Source: DASZCR01 sp035942915 (GTDB lineage: Bacteria > Acidobacteriota > Blastocatellia > Pyrinomonadales > Pyrinomonadaceae). From it: a DNA stretch of 27,726 nt. Within the stretch, counting starts at the first letter, position 1; every line of letters starts with the position of its first letter. The DNA lies in contig DASZCR010000331.1 of the NCBI GenBank assembly GCA_035942915.1, positions 1 to 27,726 on the forward strand. Direction: 5' to 3'. A program made the translations under genes and the position numbers. This document shows positions 8,932-16,999 of the stretch, piece by piece. The notes beneath the pieces are model-generated. The model saw only the letters and a list, made by a program, of their open reading frames with translations, ran no database searches and had not been told where the DNA came from.

Positions 8932-10069
8932 AGAGGCTCGTCTCGTTGCGCGCCTTGTCGGCGTGTCGCTCGAAGGCGAGTTCGACGAGACGGTCGAGGA
9001 CTTGGCTGAAAGGCTTGCCGGAAGCCGCCCAGAGTTTCGGATAGCCGGAGACGTTCGTCAGTCCGGGCATGGTGTTCAGTTCGTTGATAATCAACTCGTC
9101 TGTGTCGCGGCCGAGAAAGAAGTCAACGCGCGCCAGCCCCGCTCCGTCAACCGACTTGAAGGCCGTTTTCGCCATCCGTTGAATCTGCGTAATCTGTCGC
9201 TTCTTGAGCGCGGCCGGGACGACGAACTCGACGTGTCCCGTCTCCGAATATTTCTCCGTGTAGTCGAGAAACTCCGAACCGGCCTTGAGCACGACGTATT
9301 CGCCGGGCAGGCTCGCCTCCGGCTCGTCGTTGCCGAGCACGGCACACTCTATCTCGCGCGCGTTCAAACCTTCTTCGACGATAATCTTGCGGTCGTAGCG
9401 CGCGGCCAGACGGATGGCTTCCGCCAGCGTTGCCTTATCGTTAGCGCGTGAGATTCCGACCGACGAGCCGAGATTGGCAGGTTTGACGAAGCACGGAAAG
9501 CCAATCTCCTTCGCCACGCGGCGCAACACGCGCTCGCCTTCCGCCTCCCACTCCGCGCGCAGAAACCAGACGTAGCGACAGACGGGCAGCCCCGCCTCGC
9601 GGAAGAGCGCCTTCATCGTCACCTTGTCCATCCCGCAACTCGAACCGAGCACACCGCTCCCGATGTAAGGCAGACCGGCCATTTCCAGCAAGCCCTGTAT
9701 CGTGCCGTCTTCGCCGTATGTTCCGTGAAGGACGGGAAAGACCACGTCGAGACTCTCAGCGGCAGGAGGCCGTCGGCCGTCTGCTTCGAGCGTCGTCAGC
9801 CCGTTGTGCGAAGGGTCGCCGATGATGGCGACGCTTCTCCTGTCCGACTCTTCCACCGTGTCAGACAACAGACGCCGCGCCTCTGCGGGCAGCATCGTCG
9901 CCGCTTCCGCAGGGGAGAGCCAACGCCCCTCGCGTGTGATGGCGATGGGAACGACCGTGTATCTCTCCGGGTCGAACGCACGCGCGACCGCGCCCGCTGA
10001 ACGCACAGAAACTTCGTGTTCGCCGGAACGCCCGCCAAAAATCAGACCCACGCGAATTTTCTTTGCCAT
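8930..10069 (-). CDS. ddl: D-alanine--D-alanine ligase
   Basis: The 379-residue ATP-grasp enzyme joins two D-Ala molecules for peptidoglycan precursor synthesis in the cytoplasm. The N-terminal GLIFGGRSGEHEVSV motif (8-22), the segment HGTYGEDGTIQGLLEMAGLPYIG before the GMDK loop, the ATP-binding FVKPANLGSSVGISRA and the Mg-binding INELNTMPGLTNVS near the C-terminus are all present. Length matches DdlA-type enzymes. The ATG follows the arginase stop codon directly, with no spacer (TAGATG), so translation is probably coupled. It is the last gene of a long minus-strand run. Confidence 0.95.
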   Translation of the reverse strand: MAKKIRVGLIFGGRSGEHEVSVRSAGAVARAFDPERYTVVPIAITREGRWLSPAEAATMLPAEARRLLSDTVEESDRRSVAIIGDPSHNGLTTLEADGRRPPAAESLDVVFPVLHGTYGEDGTIQGLLEMAGLPYIGSGVLGSSCGMDKVTMKALFREAGLPVCRYVWFLRAEWEAEGERVLRRVAKEIGFPCFVKPANLGSSVGISRANDKATLAEAIRLAARYDRKIIVEEGLNAREIECAVLGNDEPEASLPGEYVVLKAGSEFLDYTEKYSETGHVEFVVPAALKKRQITQIQRMAKTAFKSVDGAGLARVDFFLGRDTDELIINELNTMPGLTNVSGYPKLWAASGKPFSQVLDRLVELAFERHADKARNETSL

Positions 10070-11041
10070 CTAGAGAATGGTTTTCCCGAGTGCCGAGAGA
10101 ATCAGTTCGACACCCAGTTCCGCCGTGCGGTTGTTGATGTCGAGCGCCGTGTTGATTTCCACCACTTCGAGCGCGAGCACGCCGCCTGCCTCCGAGATAT
10201 GCTCCATCGCCAGATGCGCCTCGCGGTAGGTCAGGCCGCCGCGCACGACCGTGCCGGAACCGGGCGCGTCGCCGGGGTCGAGCGCATCCACGTCGAGCGT
10301 GACGTGGTAGCCTGCCGAAGCCTGCGCGGCGATGGAGATGGCCTCGTCGATGCACGCGCTCATCCCGCGCTCGTCAATCTCGCGCATCGTCATGAAACGG
10401 ACGCCGAGGCGTCGTATCAACTCGCGTTCGCCGGGGTCTACGTCGCGCGCGCCGATGTGAACGCAGAAGCGCGGGTCGAGTTTCGGCGCGAAGCCTTCGA
10501 GGTCGGTCAATTCAGGGACGCCGTACCCGAAGAGGACGGCGAGCGGCATCCCGTGAATGTTGCCGGAGGGCGAAGTCTCCGGCGTGTTCATGTCTGCGTG
10601 CGCGTCGAACCAGATGAGGCCAATCGTCTCGCCGCGTTCCCTGTAGAAAGAGGCGACGCCTGAGACCGAACCCATCGCAATCGAGTGGTCGCCGCCGAGC
10701 ACGATGGGCAGTTCGCCGCCCGTGAGAATCTTCTTCATCTCGCGCGCCAGTTCTTCGCAGGCCGCGAGAACTTCCGGGAGGAATTTGATTTTCTCCTGAG
10801 GGCGCGGCGTCACGTTCGGCGGGCAGGCGACGCGCAGGTCGCCGAGGTCGCGCACCTCGTAGCCGAGTTGTGCGATGCGTTGGTTGAGGCGCGCGACACG
10901 CATCGCGGCAGGCCCTAAGTCAACGCCCGCGACGCTCGCTCCGAAGCCGCACGGGACGCCGACGATGCTCACGCGGCGTCCTGCGCCCGGCAGGCGCGTA
11001 ATCGGGTTGCTTTGCGTCTGTGCCGTCAAAGTCTCACTCAA
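10070..11041 (-). CDS. rocF: arginase
   Basis: The 323-residue ureohydrolase has all Mn-binding motifs: GGDHSIAMGS, WFDAHADMNTP and DVDALDPGDAPGSG. The loop SGNIHGMPLAVLFG and the late ALEVVEINTALD element are those of arginases rather than agmatinases or formiminoglutamases. It would hydrolyse L-arginine to ornithine and urea in the cytoplasm. Two starts are plausible: the TTG at 11041, 7 bases after the upstream stop, or a GTG at 10972, which has AGGA six bases upstream and gives the usual N-terminus VSIVGVPCGFG. The gene is directly fused end to start with ddl. No urease or ornithine-pathway gene is nearby. Confidence 0.92.
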   Translation of the reverse strand: MSETLTAQTQSNPITRLPGAGRRVSIVGVPCGFGASVAGVDLGPAAMRVARLNQRIAQLGYEVRDLGDLRVACPPNVTPRPQEKIKFLPEVLAACEELAREMKKILTGGELPIVLGGDHSIAMGSVSGVASFYRERGETIGLIWFDAHADMNTPETSPSGNIHGMPLAVLFGYGVPELTDLEGFAPKLDPRFCVHIGARDVDPGERELIRRLGVRFMTMREIDERGMSACIDEAISIAAQASAGYHVTLDVDALDPGDAPGSGTVVRGGLTYREAHLAMEHISEAGGVLALEVVEINTALDINNRTAELGVELILSALGKTIL

Positions 11042-11048
11042 AAAGTTT

Positions 11049-11966
11049 TCACCCGCCGAGGTTGAAGTTAAAGCCGCTCCCGCCGCTGCCCTGCGAGGGG
11101 AAGAAGGGTTTCATCAATCCCGCGAAGGCCGCGAGGTTGCGCGTCTGAATCAGAATCTCGCCCGGCCCGATAAACTCCGCGACGATGCCCTCGCCGCTCA
11201 CCAGACTGCGGAAGAAGCCGGACGCAGCCTTGCGCAGAGTGTACTGCGTCGTGCCCTCCCACGCGACGAGGTGGCCTGTATCAACCACGTAACGCTCGCC
11301 CGGTTGCAGACGCTTACGATGAATCGCGCCGAACGAAGAGACGAGCAGCAGCCCCGTCCCCGTCACCTGCATGACGAAGAGCCCTTCGCCGCCGAAGAAA
11401 GATTTCGCGCCGCCCCAGCGCGTGTCGATGGAGAGTCCCACGTCGCCCGCCAGATAAGAGCTTGATTGGACGAAGAAAATCTGGTTGCCCATCTCGATGG
11501 CGGCGATGTCGCCGGGGCCGCCCGGCGCGAAGGTCACTTCGCCGGGGCCGCCGCGCGCCGTAAACGTCGAGACAAACGCCGACTCGCCACCGGCCGCGCG
11601 CTTGATGGCTCCAAACAGCCCGCCCTTCATCTGCGATTGCAACTCGACATTGGCAGACATCGAGACCATCGCGCCCGCTTCGGCCTGAATCGACTGTTCG
11701 GCCTGCAAGCGTATCACGGCCAGCGCGAACGACGGTTGATGCAGCACCTCGTAATCATAGCCGCGCCCGTGTCCGCGCGAGTCCGGGTCGATGTGGATGC
11801 CGTGCGGCGAGGCGTAAGAGGCCGCGCCGGAAGAGGCCGCGCCGCCGCCTGCTCCGTACTGTTGTGAGTGTTGCGGCGCACCGGCAGCGGTCGCCGTCGG
11901 CGTGCCGCACGCGCCGCAGAACTTCGCGCCGCTCATCAACACTGCGCCGCAGTTCTGGCAGTTCAT
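11049..11966 (-). CDS. AIM24/TIGR00266 family protein with N-terminal zinc ribbon
   Basis: The 305-residue product starts with a zinc ribbon (Cys3-x2-Cys6 and Cys18-x2-Cys21), then a Gly/Ala/Ser-rich linker (about 22-60), then the AIM24/TIGR00266 beta-roll domain (about 65-290). That domain shows LQAEQSIQAEAGAMVSMS, a GGES segment, GEVTFAPGGPGDI, FFGGEGLFVMQVTGTGLLLVS and YVVDTGHLVAWE. The family has no settled biochemical role in bacteria. A glycine-rich tail (GSGGSGFNFNLGG) closes it. The ATG overlaps the stop of the upstream gene as ATGA, which decides this start and indicates translational coupling. The frame stays open further upstream but there only duplicates the LOG-like gene in another frame. 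Confidence 0.85.
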   Translation of the reverse strand: MNCQNCGAVLMSGAKFCGACGTPTATAAGAPQHSQQYGAGGGAASSGAASYASPHGIHIDPDSRGHGRGYDYEVLHQPSFALAVIRLQAEQSIQAEAGAMVSMSANVELQSQMKGGLFGAIKRAAGGESAFVSTFTARGGPGEVTFAPGGPGDIAAIEMGNQIFFVQSSSYLAGDVGLSIDTRWGGAKSFFGGEGLFVMQVTGTGLLLVSSFGAIHRKRLQPGERYVVDTGHLVAWEGTTQYTLRKAASGFFRSLVSGEGIVAEFIGPGEILIQTRNLAAFAGLMKPFFPSQGSGGSGFNFNLGG

Positions 11967-12514
11967 AGTTTTACCCCCTGAGACTTTTTCAAGATGATTT
12001 CTACGGCCGCTTCGGGCGTCTGCGCGAAGTCGAGCAGGCGCACGTCCGCTTCGCTGACGGCGAGGTATTTCGTCAAAGCCTCGACCACCGGCGGCCAACT
12101 GTCTCCGAGCAGCACTATCGGCCGGGGTTCGATAACGTGCGTCTGAAGTTTGTTCCAGACCAGAGACAACTCCGTGACCGTTCCCATGCCGCCGCGCAGT
12201 GCGACGAAGCCGACGGAACGTGTAATCAGATTTTGCAGGCGTTCGTAAAAGTGCGCGCTCGCCACCTTGTCGGTCAGATAGCGGTTCGGCTCGGCCTTGA
12301 ATTGGTTCATGACGATGCCGAGCACGCGCCCGCCGCGTTCGTGCGCGCCGCGCGAGGCGGCTTCCATGACGCCGAGGTAGCCGCCCGTGCAGATGGTGTA
12401 TCCCTGTTCGGCGAGCAGTTGTCCGACGCGGCGCGCCTGCCCGTATTCGGCGCAGTCCTCGCCGCACTTCGAGCCGCCGAAGATAGTCACAATGCGTTCT
12501 TGGTTCGTGCTCAT
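11963..12514 (-). CDS. LOG-like Rossmann-fold protein (TIGR00725/TIGR00730 type)
   Basis: The 183-residue protein has the Rossmann layout of the LOG/YvdD family: an early IFGGSK strand-turn, CTGGYLGVMEAASRGA, and the GGMGTVTEL motif that corresponds to the nucleotide-binding PGGxGTxxE. The first Pro is replaced by Arg (LRGGMGT). LOG enzymes release cytokinin-like adenine from nucleoside monophosphates, but many bacterial relatives act on other nucleotides or are unassigned, so I give no gene name. It starts 22 bases after asnS and overlaps the next gene by 4 bases (ATGA). Confidence 0.82.
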   Translation of the reverse strand: MSTNQERIVTIFGGSKCGEDCAEYGQARRVGQLLAEQGYTICTGGYLGVMEAASRGAHERGGRVLGIVMNQFKAEPNRYLTDKVASAHFYERLQNLITRSVGFVALRGGMGTVTELSLVWNKLQTHVIEPRPIVLLGDSWPPVVEALTKYLAVSEADVRLLDFAQTPEAAVEIILKKSQGVKL

Positions 12515-12536
12515 CTCAAGATGTCTGTCAAATGGT

Positions 12537-13850
12537 TTAAGGTCTGATGCGGTAGAGCATACGCGGGAACGGTATCGTTTCGCGCACGTGCTCGATACCG
12601 CACATCCATGCCGTGCAACGCTCGATGCCCATCCCGAATCCGGCGTGCGGCACGCTGCCATAACGCCGCAGGTCGAGATACCACTCGAAGGCTTCGCGCG
12701 GCAACTCGTGCGCCTTGATTTGTTCTTCCAGATATTCGAGCGAGGTGGCGCGCTCGCCTCCGCCAATGACCTCGCCGTAACCTTCTGAGGCCAGCACGTC
12801 CACGCCGAGCGCCAACTCCGGCCGCTCAGGGTCGCGCGCCATGTAGAAGGCTTTGACGGCCGCCGGGTAATGGTGAACCATCACGGGGCGGTCGAACTGT
12901 TTGGAGATGAAAGTCTCGTCGGGCGCACCGAAGTCTCCGCCCCACTCGAAGCGCGTCTCAATCTCTCCGCGCTCGTGGCCTTCGTGCAGCAGGCGCACCG
13001 CCTCGTCGTAATGCAAACGCGGGAAGGGCGGAACGATTGCTTCGAGCTTCGACGTGTCGCGCTCTAAGATTTTCAACTCCTCGCGCCGCTCGTCGAGGAC
13101 GCGCGCGGCGATGTAGGAGAGGAAACGTTCGCAGAGGTTCATCACGTCGTCGAGCGTGGCGAAGGCCATCTCAGGCTCGACCATCCAGAACTCCGTCAGA
13201 TGGCGGCGCGTCTTCGAGCGTTCGGCGCGGAAGGTCGGGCCGAAGCAATAGACCTTACCGAAGGCTGCGGCCGTCGCTTCGTTGTAGAGTTGCCCCGACT
13301 GCGTGAGATAAGCCTTCTCGTCGTCGAAGTAGTCAACCTCGAAGAGCGTCGTCGTGCCTTCGCAGGCGGCAGGCGTCAGAACGGGCGCGTCGCAGAGCGT
13401 GAAGCCATCGTTGTCTAAAAAGTCGCGCACGGCGCGCACGACCGTATGTCTCACCTTGAGTATCGCGTGTTGACGGCGCGAGCGGAGCCAGAGATGGCGG
13501 TGATCCATGAGGAACTCCGTCCCGTGCTCCTTCGGCGTGATGGGATAGCCCTCGACCGGCTGCACGACGCTGGCATCGAGCACATCGACCTCGAAGCCGC
13601 CCGGTGCGCGTTCGTCGGCACGCACCGTCCCGCGCACCTCGCACGCAGACTCCTGTCCAAGCCCCTTGAGCGAATCCCAGACCTGTTCGCTGACGGCCTT
13701 CTTGAAGACGACGCACTGGACGACGCCCGTCCCGTCGCGCAACTGCGGGAACAGGAGTTTGCCGCTCGAACGCATGTTGTAGAGCCACCCCTTGAGAAGC
13801 ACCTCTTCGCCGACATGTGCGGAAAGCTGATTGATGTAGACCTGCTGCAT
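12537..13850 (-). CDS. asnS: asparaginyl-tRNA synthetase
   Basis: This 437-residue class IIb synthetase charges tRNA-Asn. The N-terminal OB-fold has the AsnRS pattern LLKGWLYNMRSSGKLLFPQLRDG (about 18-40). Motif 2 is FGPTFRAERSKTRRHLTEFWMVEPE, and motif 3 is GFGMGIERCTAWM near the C-terminus. The HGTEFLMDHRHLWLRS segment also fits AsnRS. Length is normal. AAGAGAG lies at good spacing before the ATG. AspRS of the non-discriminating type is the alternative, but it does not fit the N-terminal signature well. Confidence 0.93.
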   Translation of the reverse strand: MQQVYINQLSAHVGEEVLLKGWLYNMRSSGKLLFPQLRDGTGVVQCVVFKKAVSEQVWDSLKGLGQESACEVRGTVRADERAPGGFEVDVLDASVVQPVEGYPITPKEHGTEFLMDHRHLWLRSRRQHAILKVRHTVVRAVRDFLDNDGFTLCDAPVLTPAACEGTTTLFEVDYFDDEKAYLTQSGQLYNEATAAAFGKVYCFGPTFRAERSKTRRHLTEFWMVEPEMAFATLDDVMNLCERFLSYIAARVLDERREELKILERDTSKLEAIVPPFPRLHYDEAVRLLHEGHERGEIETRFEWGGDFGAPDETFISKQFDRPVMVHHYPAAVKAFYMARDPERPELALGVDVLASEGYGEVIGGGERATSLEYLEEQIKAHELPREAFEWYLDLRRYGSVPHAGFGMGIERCTAWMCGIEHVRETIPFPRMLYRIRP

Positions 13851-13914
13851 AATCTCTCTTAAATTCCGAGTTCCTTCAAAATCTTAAACGCTAAATTTCG
13901 AGCTTTCGTGCGAT

Positions 13915-14970
13915 TCAAGTGCGCGCCTGTTCTTCGAGCCGCGCACGGATGATTGAGCGCAAGGCCGGAAACATTTCGAGCCATTCGGCCGCCTGCGCGA
14001 CTATCTGCAACATCGGCCGGATGAAAGGCACGTACATCTCTCCGCGTCCGGCGACGGCCGTCTGGTAAGAGAAAGTGCCGACGGCCTTCAGGCAACGCTG
14101 GACGGCCATCAGACGAAACTCATGCGCGAAGTCGTCCGGGTCGATATCCGCAAGCCCGCGTTTGCGCCGCTCTTCGAGGAAGAAGAGACGCCGCTCGCGC
14201 ACCTCTGCGAGCGAAGGCAGGGTGGTCTGCCGGTCGAGCAGGAGCGAGACGAGGTCGTAGGTGGCAGGCCCCATCCGTGCGTCCTGATGGTCAATCACGC
14301 GCAGACGCCCCTTGCGGTCAACCATCAAATTCGACGAGTGAAAATCTCTGTGACAGAGCACGCGCGGGCGCGCGGCGAGTTCGGCCGCGAGGTCGTTGAG
14401 TTCGGCACGCAAGGCCGTGTCGTCTGCGTGCGGCAGTTCCTCGCGGCGCAAACTCTTGAAATAGTGCTCGCGGAAGAAGTCCAGTTCCCAAGAGAGTTTG
14501 GCTTCGTCGAAGGCGAGGCGGCTGGCGATGGAGTCGCGTTCGTAAGCCTTCTCGGTTGCCGCCTGAATGTCTGTGATGAGCGAGACGGCCTGCTCGACGT
14601 AAGACTCGCGCTCGTCGTCCGAGACCGTTTCGAGCACCTGCCGCAGTTGGCGGTCGCCTAAATCTTCCTGCACGATGATGCCGTTTCGCGCGTCAACGTC
14701 GAGGATGGACGGGACGGGAATCTTCGCTTCGACGAAAAGGCGCGTCACGTCCAGATAAGGATGCACTTCCGGGTCGAACGGTTCGGGGTAGACGGCGGCG
14801 ATGGCGGTCGAGCGTTTCCAGGGAACGCGAAAATACTCGCGCGTCGAGGCATCGGGCGTGAGCGCGATGGCGCGTTCGGGCTTGAGACCGGCGCGCTCAA
14901 GATAGAGCGAGAGCCTTTCGCGCGCGGAGGTCTCGAAGGCGTTGGAAGTGATGCTCGACGGATGGCCCAT
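13915..14970 (-). CDS. AmgK-like anomeric sugar kinase (APH family)
   Basis: The 351-residue phosphotransferase has the aminoglycoside-kinase fold. Its P-loop-like element DASTREYFRV (40-49), QEDLGD (101-106), the Brenner motif H207-R-D209-F-H-S-S-N214 and the metal motif IDHQDARMGPATYDLVSLL (226-244) are typical of the AmgK group. AmgK kinases phosphorylate the anomeric carbon of MurNAc and GlcNAc in cell-wall recycling and are usually paired with a uridylyltransferase (MurU). Here the gene follows a sugar-1-phosphate nucleotidyltransferase, which fits, but that partner is divergent. The kinase residues look intact. Substrate is inferred. It is separated from the upstream gene by 119 bases that carry a plausible promoter. 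Confidence 0.83.
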   Translation of the reverse strand: MGHPSSITSNAFETSARERLSLYLERAGLKPERAIALTPDASTREYFRVPWKRSTAIAAVYPEPFDPEVHPYLDVTRLFVEAKIPVPSILDVDARNGIIVQEDLGDRQLRQVLETVSDDERESYVEQAVSLITDIQAATEKAYERDSIASRLAFDEAKLSWELDFFREHYFKSLRREELPHADDTALRAELNDLAAELAARPRVLCHRDFHSSNLMVDRKGRLRVIDHQDARMGPATYDLVSLLLDRQTTLPSLAEVRERRLFFLEERRKRGLADIDPDDFAHEFRLMAVQRCLKAVGTFSYQTAVAGRGEMYVPFIRPMLQIVAQAAEWLEMFPALRSIIRARLEEQART

Positions 14971-15083
14971 GCGGTAAACCGGACAGGTCTGCTTTCGGCG
15001 CGCTCAAGACTTCTTGGCAGCAAGGCCGGAAGCCTGTCAGCCTTTGGCCGCGTGTGAACTGTTTTCGGGGGCGCGCTCAGGCG

Positions 15084-15112
15084 ATTGTATCACTGCGCCA
15101 ACGGCACGACAA
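15084..15112 (-). promoter_or_regulatory. candidate internal promoter before the AmgK-like gene
   Basis: On the minus strand, TTGTCG (15112-15107) and TACAAT (15089-15084) are separated by exactly 17 bases. The boxes match the consensus at 4 and 5 positions. They lie at the end of the nucleotidyltransferase gene and would give a leader of about 105 bases. Confidence 0.4.
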
Positions 15113-16106
15113 AATTTGCCCCACGCCGCACCCCTGCCAGAGCCTTCGGAGGACGCTCGCTCCCATCGACCAACTCGGCACGCACCACCGCCGCGTTCTC
15201 TATCGTCTCCCCGCTTCCGACCTCGACGCCCGCCCCCAGAATAGCCCTCCTGACATGCGCGCCGCGCGCCACCCACGCCCCCTCCCACAAGATTGATTCG
15301 CGCACCTCTGCGCCCTCTTCAATCATAGCGCCCTCGCCCGCTTCAACCTCGCGCCCTTCCCCTCTCATCAACTCGATACTGATTTCCAGATAGCGTTGAA
15401 TCGTCGATAGCTCATGCCACATCCCCTCCGCGACGTGAGCCGCGATGCGCTCGCCGCGCGCAATGGCCTGCGGGTAGACATCCGTCGTCGTGTGCGAAAA
15501 GACGCCGCGCGGGATGTAGTCGAAGATACGAGGCTCAAGAATCTGTATCCCTGTGAACATCAAAGGCACGTCCGCCCCGCCCTCATCCTTTTGAGCAGCG
15601 CGCGAGGCGCTGCTGGCCTTATCGGACGCGCCGGGTGCGGGGCCGAAGCCGAGCACGAGGCCGTCGCGCGTCTCGACGGTGCTGAAGCGTTCGCGGCGCG
15701 CGTTGCGTTTGAGGACGAGCGTGGCGAGGGCGTCCGTGCGGCGGTGTGTGGCGAGGGCTGCGCCGAGGTCTATGTCGGTGGCGATTTTGCCGTTGATGAC
15801 GACGAAAGTGTCCGCGTCGAGCAGCGCGCGTGCGTTGTCGAGCGCGCCGCTTGTGCCGAGAATGACGGGTTCTTCGACGTAATGGAGACGGACGCCGAAG
15901 CGGTTGCCGTCGCCGAGCGCCTCGCGGACTGATTCGGACTGATGATGAAGGTTGACGACGACTTCGCGGCAGCCGTATCGCGCTACGTACTCGGCGACGT
16001 AGCCGACGAGCGGGCGGTTCATAAAAGGGATGGCCGGTTTGGCGCGGTCAATCGTCAGAGGCCAGAGGCGCGTGCCGTAGCCCGCTGCAAGAATCATCGC
16101 TCGCAT
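15090..16106 (-). CDS. sugar-1-phosphate nucleotidyltransferase with left-handed beta-helix tail (divergent)
   Basis: This 338-residue protein has an N-terminal nucleotidyltransferase domain with LAAGYGTRLWPLTIDRAKPAIPF (6-28), EEPVILGTSGAL and FTGIQIL, and a C-terminal hexapeptide-repeat beta-helix (about 255-325). The family includes mannose-1-phosphate guanylyltransferase, MurU and GlmU-like enzymes. Two expected Mg ligands are changed. The usual N-G-D is N105-G-K107, and the usual W-x-D-I-G-T is W230-H-E232-L-S-T. A short Ala/Ser/Lys/Glu-rich insertion (about 158-178) interrupts the domain. It may be an altered-specificity enzyme or a regulatory paralogue. Position next to an AmgK-like kinase suggests a MurU-type role, but MurU proteins lack the beta-helix. 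AAGGTGAT precedes the ATG. Confidence 0.82.
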   Translation of the reverse strand: MRAMILAAGYGTRLWPLTIDRAKPAIPFMNRPLVGYVAEYVARYGCREVVVNLHHQSESVREALGDGNRFGVRLHYVEEPVILGTSGALDNARALLDADTFVVINGKIATDIDLGAALATHRRTDALATLVLKRNARRERFSTVETRDGLVLGFGPAPGASDKASSASRAAQKDEGGADVPLMFTGIQILEPRIFDYIPRGVFSHTTTDVYPQAIARGERIAAHVAEGMWHELSTIQRYLEISIELMRGEGREVEAGEGAMIEEGAEVRESILWEGAWVARGAHVRRAILGAGVEVGSGETIENAAVVRAELVDGSERPPKALAGVRRGANFVVPLAQ

Positions 16107-16235
16107 TAATCAATCACCTTCGGCGGAAGTTGGAAGTGCTCGTCTGAGTTTGAGGGGATGCGGCCGAGACGACAAGTCTCGCGCGGGGGCGGACGAAGGG
16201 GATGAGGGTGCGCGCGTCGTGCGTGCGCCAATCGG

Positions 16236-16844
16236 TCAGGAGGCTTGCGCCGCGTCGCGTATGACAAGGTCGAACGTGCCGGGGGCGACTTTGCGGAAGC
16301 GCCGGTTTCGATTGAGCGAGACGGCGATGCTGATGGTCGGATGTTGACCCGTGAACTGGAAGCTACCTTCGAGCAGGCGGTTGTAAATCTCGTTGACGTG
16401 GAGCGGGCCACCCGCCTCTTTGAGCAGGACGGCGGTCGCCTGCGGGATGGTGCGGTCGAGAAAACGCTCGCTCGTCGGCTCGATGTCCGTGCGAATCGGC
16501 GGCATGTCGTGGCGCGACATGGCCGGGTGTGGGTTTGGATTCGACGCGCCTGAGCGTGCGGCGTCGCGCCGGAGCGCGGCCTCTATCTCCATGTCCGAAG
16601 GGGGTGCGCCGATGCCTACAGAGTGGCTTGGAGAGGCGGCGGAGGCCGTCCCGAACATCGAGGAGAGGATACGAAACATCGCCGCTTCGGTCTGACTGGC
16701 GAGCGCGTCCATCTCGCCGAGTTCCGTACGCACTCTCTCGGCTTCGGCTTCGAGGTCTGCGAGACGCGAGGCCAGACGCGAGCGCGTCGCGCGCGTCTGC
16801 CGCAAACTCTGTTCGAGTGTCGCGAGGAGATTTTCGTCAGGCAT
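16236..16844 (-). CDS. coiled-coil protein with C-terminal HARE-HTH-like winged helix
   Basis: The 202-residue product starts with a charged coiled coil (about 1-60, heptads of Leu/Ala with Arg/Glu). A disordered Ser/Pro/Asn-rich linker follows (about 65-125), then a C-terminal domain with IPQATAVLLKEAGGPLHVNE, a second helix, HPTISIAVSLNRN and FRKVAPGTFDLV. This pattern resembles the HARE-HTH domain (HB1/ASXL/restriction-endonuclease HTH), which is thought to bind DNA or detect modified bases. I see no catalytic domain. A heptamer array ends 14 bases upstream of its start codon. A role as a DNA-binding regulator is inference. The short gap after it (16107-16235) contains a small perfect hairpin (16165-16181). 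Confidence 0.65.
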   Translation of the reverse strand: MPDENLLATLEQSLRQTRATRSRLASRLADLEAEAERVRTELGEMDALASQTEAAMFRILSSMFGTASAASPSHSVGIGAPPSDMEIEAALRRDAARSGASNPNPHPAMSRHDMPPIRTDIEPTSERFLDRTIPQATAVLLKEAGGPLHVNEIYNRLLEGSFQFTGQHPTISIAVSLNRNRRFRKVAPGTFDLVIRDAAQAS

Positions 16845-16858
16845 ATGGTTCTCGTTAA

Positions 16859-16998
16859 GTGATAGGTCGTAAGTGATAGGTGATGGGTGATGGGTGATAG
16901 GATTAAGAAACAGCCTTTCTCTTATTACCCATCACTTATCACTTATCACTCATCACTTATCACTCATCACCTATCACCTATCACCTATCACTTATCAA
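16859..16998. repeat. heptamer palindromic array 1
   Basis: The array lies between the polyprenyl synthase stop and the next start codon. On the plus strand the left arm runs 16859-16900: GTGATAG, degenerate GTCGTAA, GTGATAG, GTGATGG, GTGATGG, GTGATAG. A core with AAGAAA-cagcc-TTTCTCTT follows (16901-16928). The right arm (16929-16998) has nine exact YYATCAC units plus TTATCAA, all without a phase break. The two arms are inverted copies, so either strand can fold into a large hairpin. It begins 1 base beyond the synthase stop codon. Confidence 0.95.
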
Positions 16999-16999
16999 T

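Noticed and set aside
11967..12467. N-terminal extension of the AIM24-like protein
   Set aside because: The Arg-rich extension is the LOG-like gene read in another frame; the zinc-ribbon ATG at 11966 overlaps the LOG-like stop and gives a proper N-terminus.
16165..16181. Small perfect hairpin (CGAGAC/GTCTCG) before the nucleotidyltransferase gene
   Set aside because: A 6-bp stem with no T-run and no known regulatory motif; too common in GC-rich DNA to call a terminator or riboswitch.
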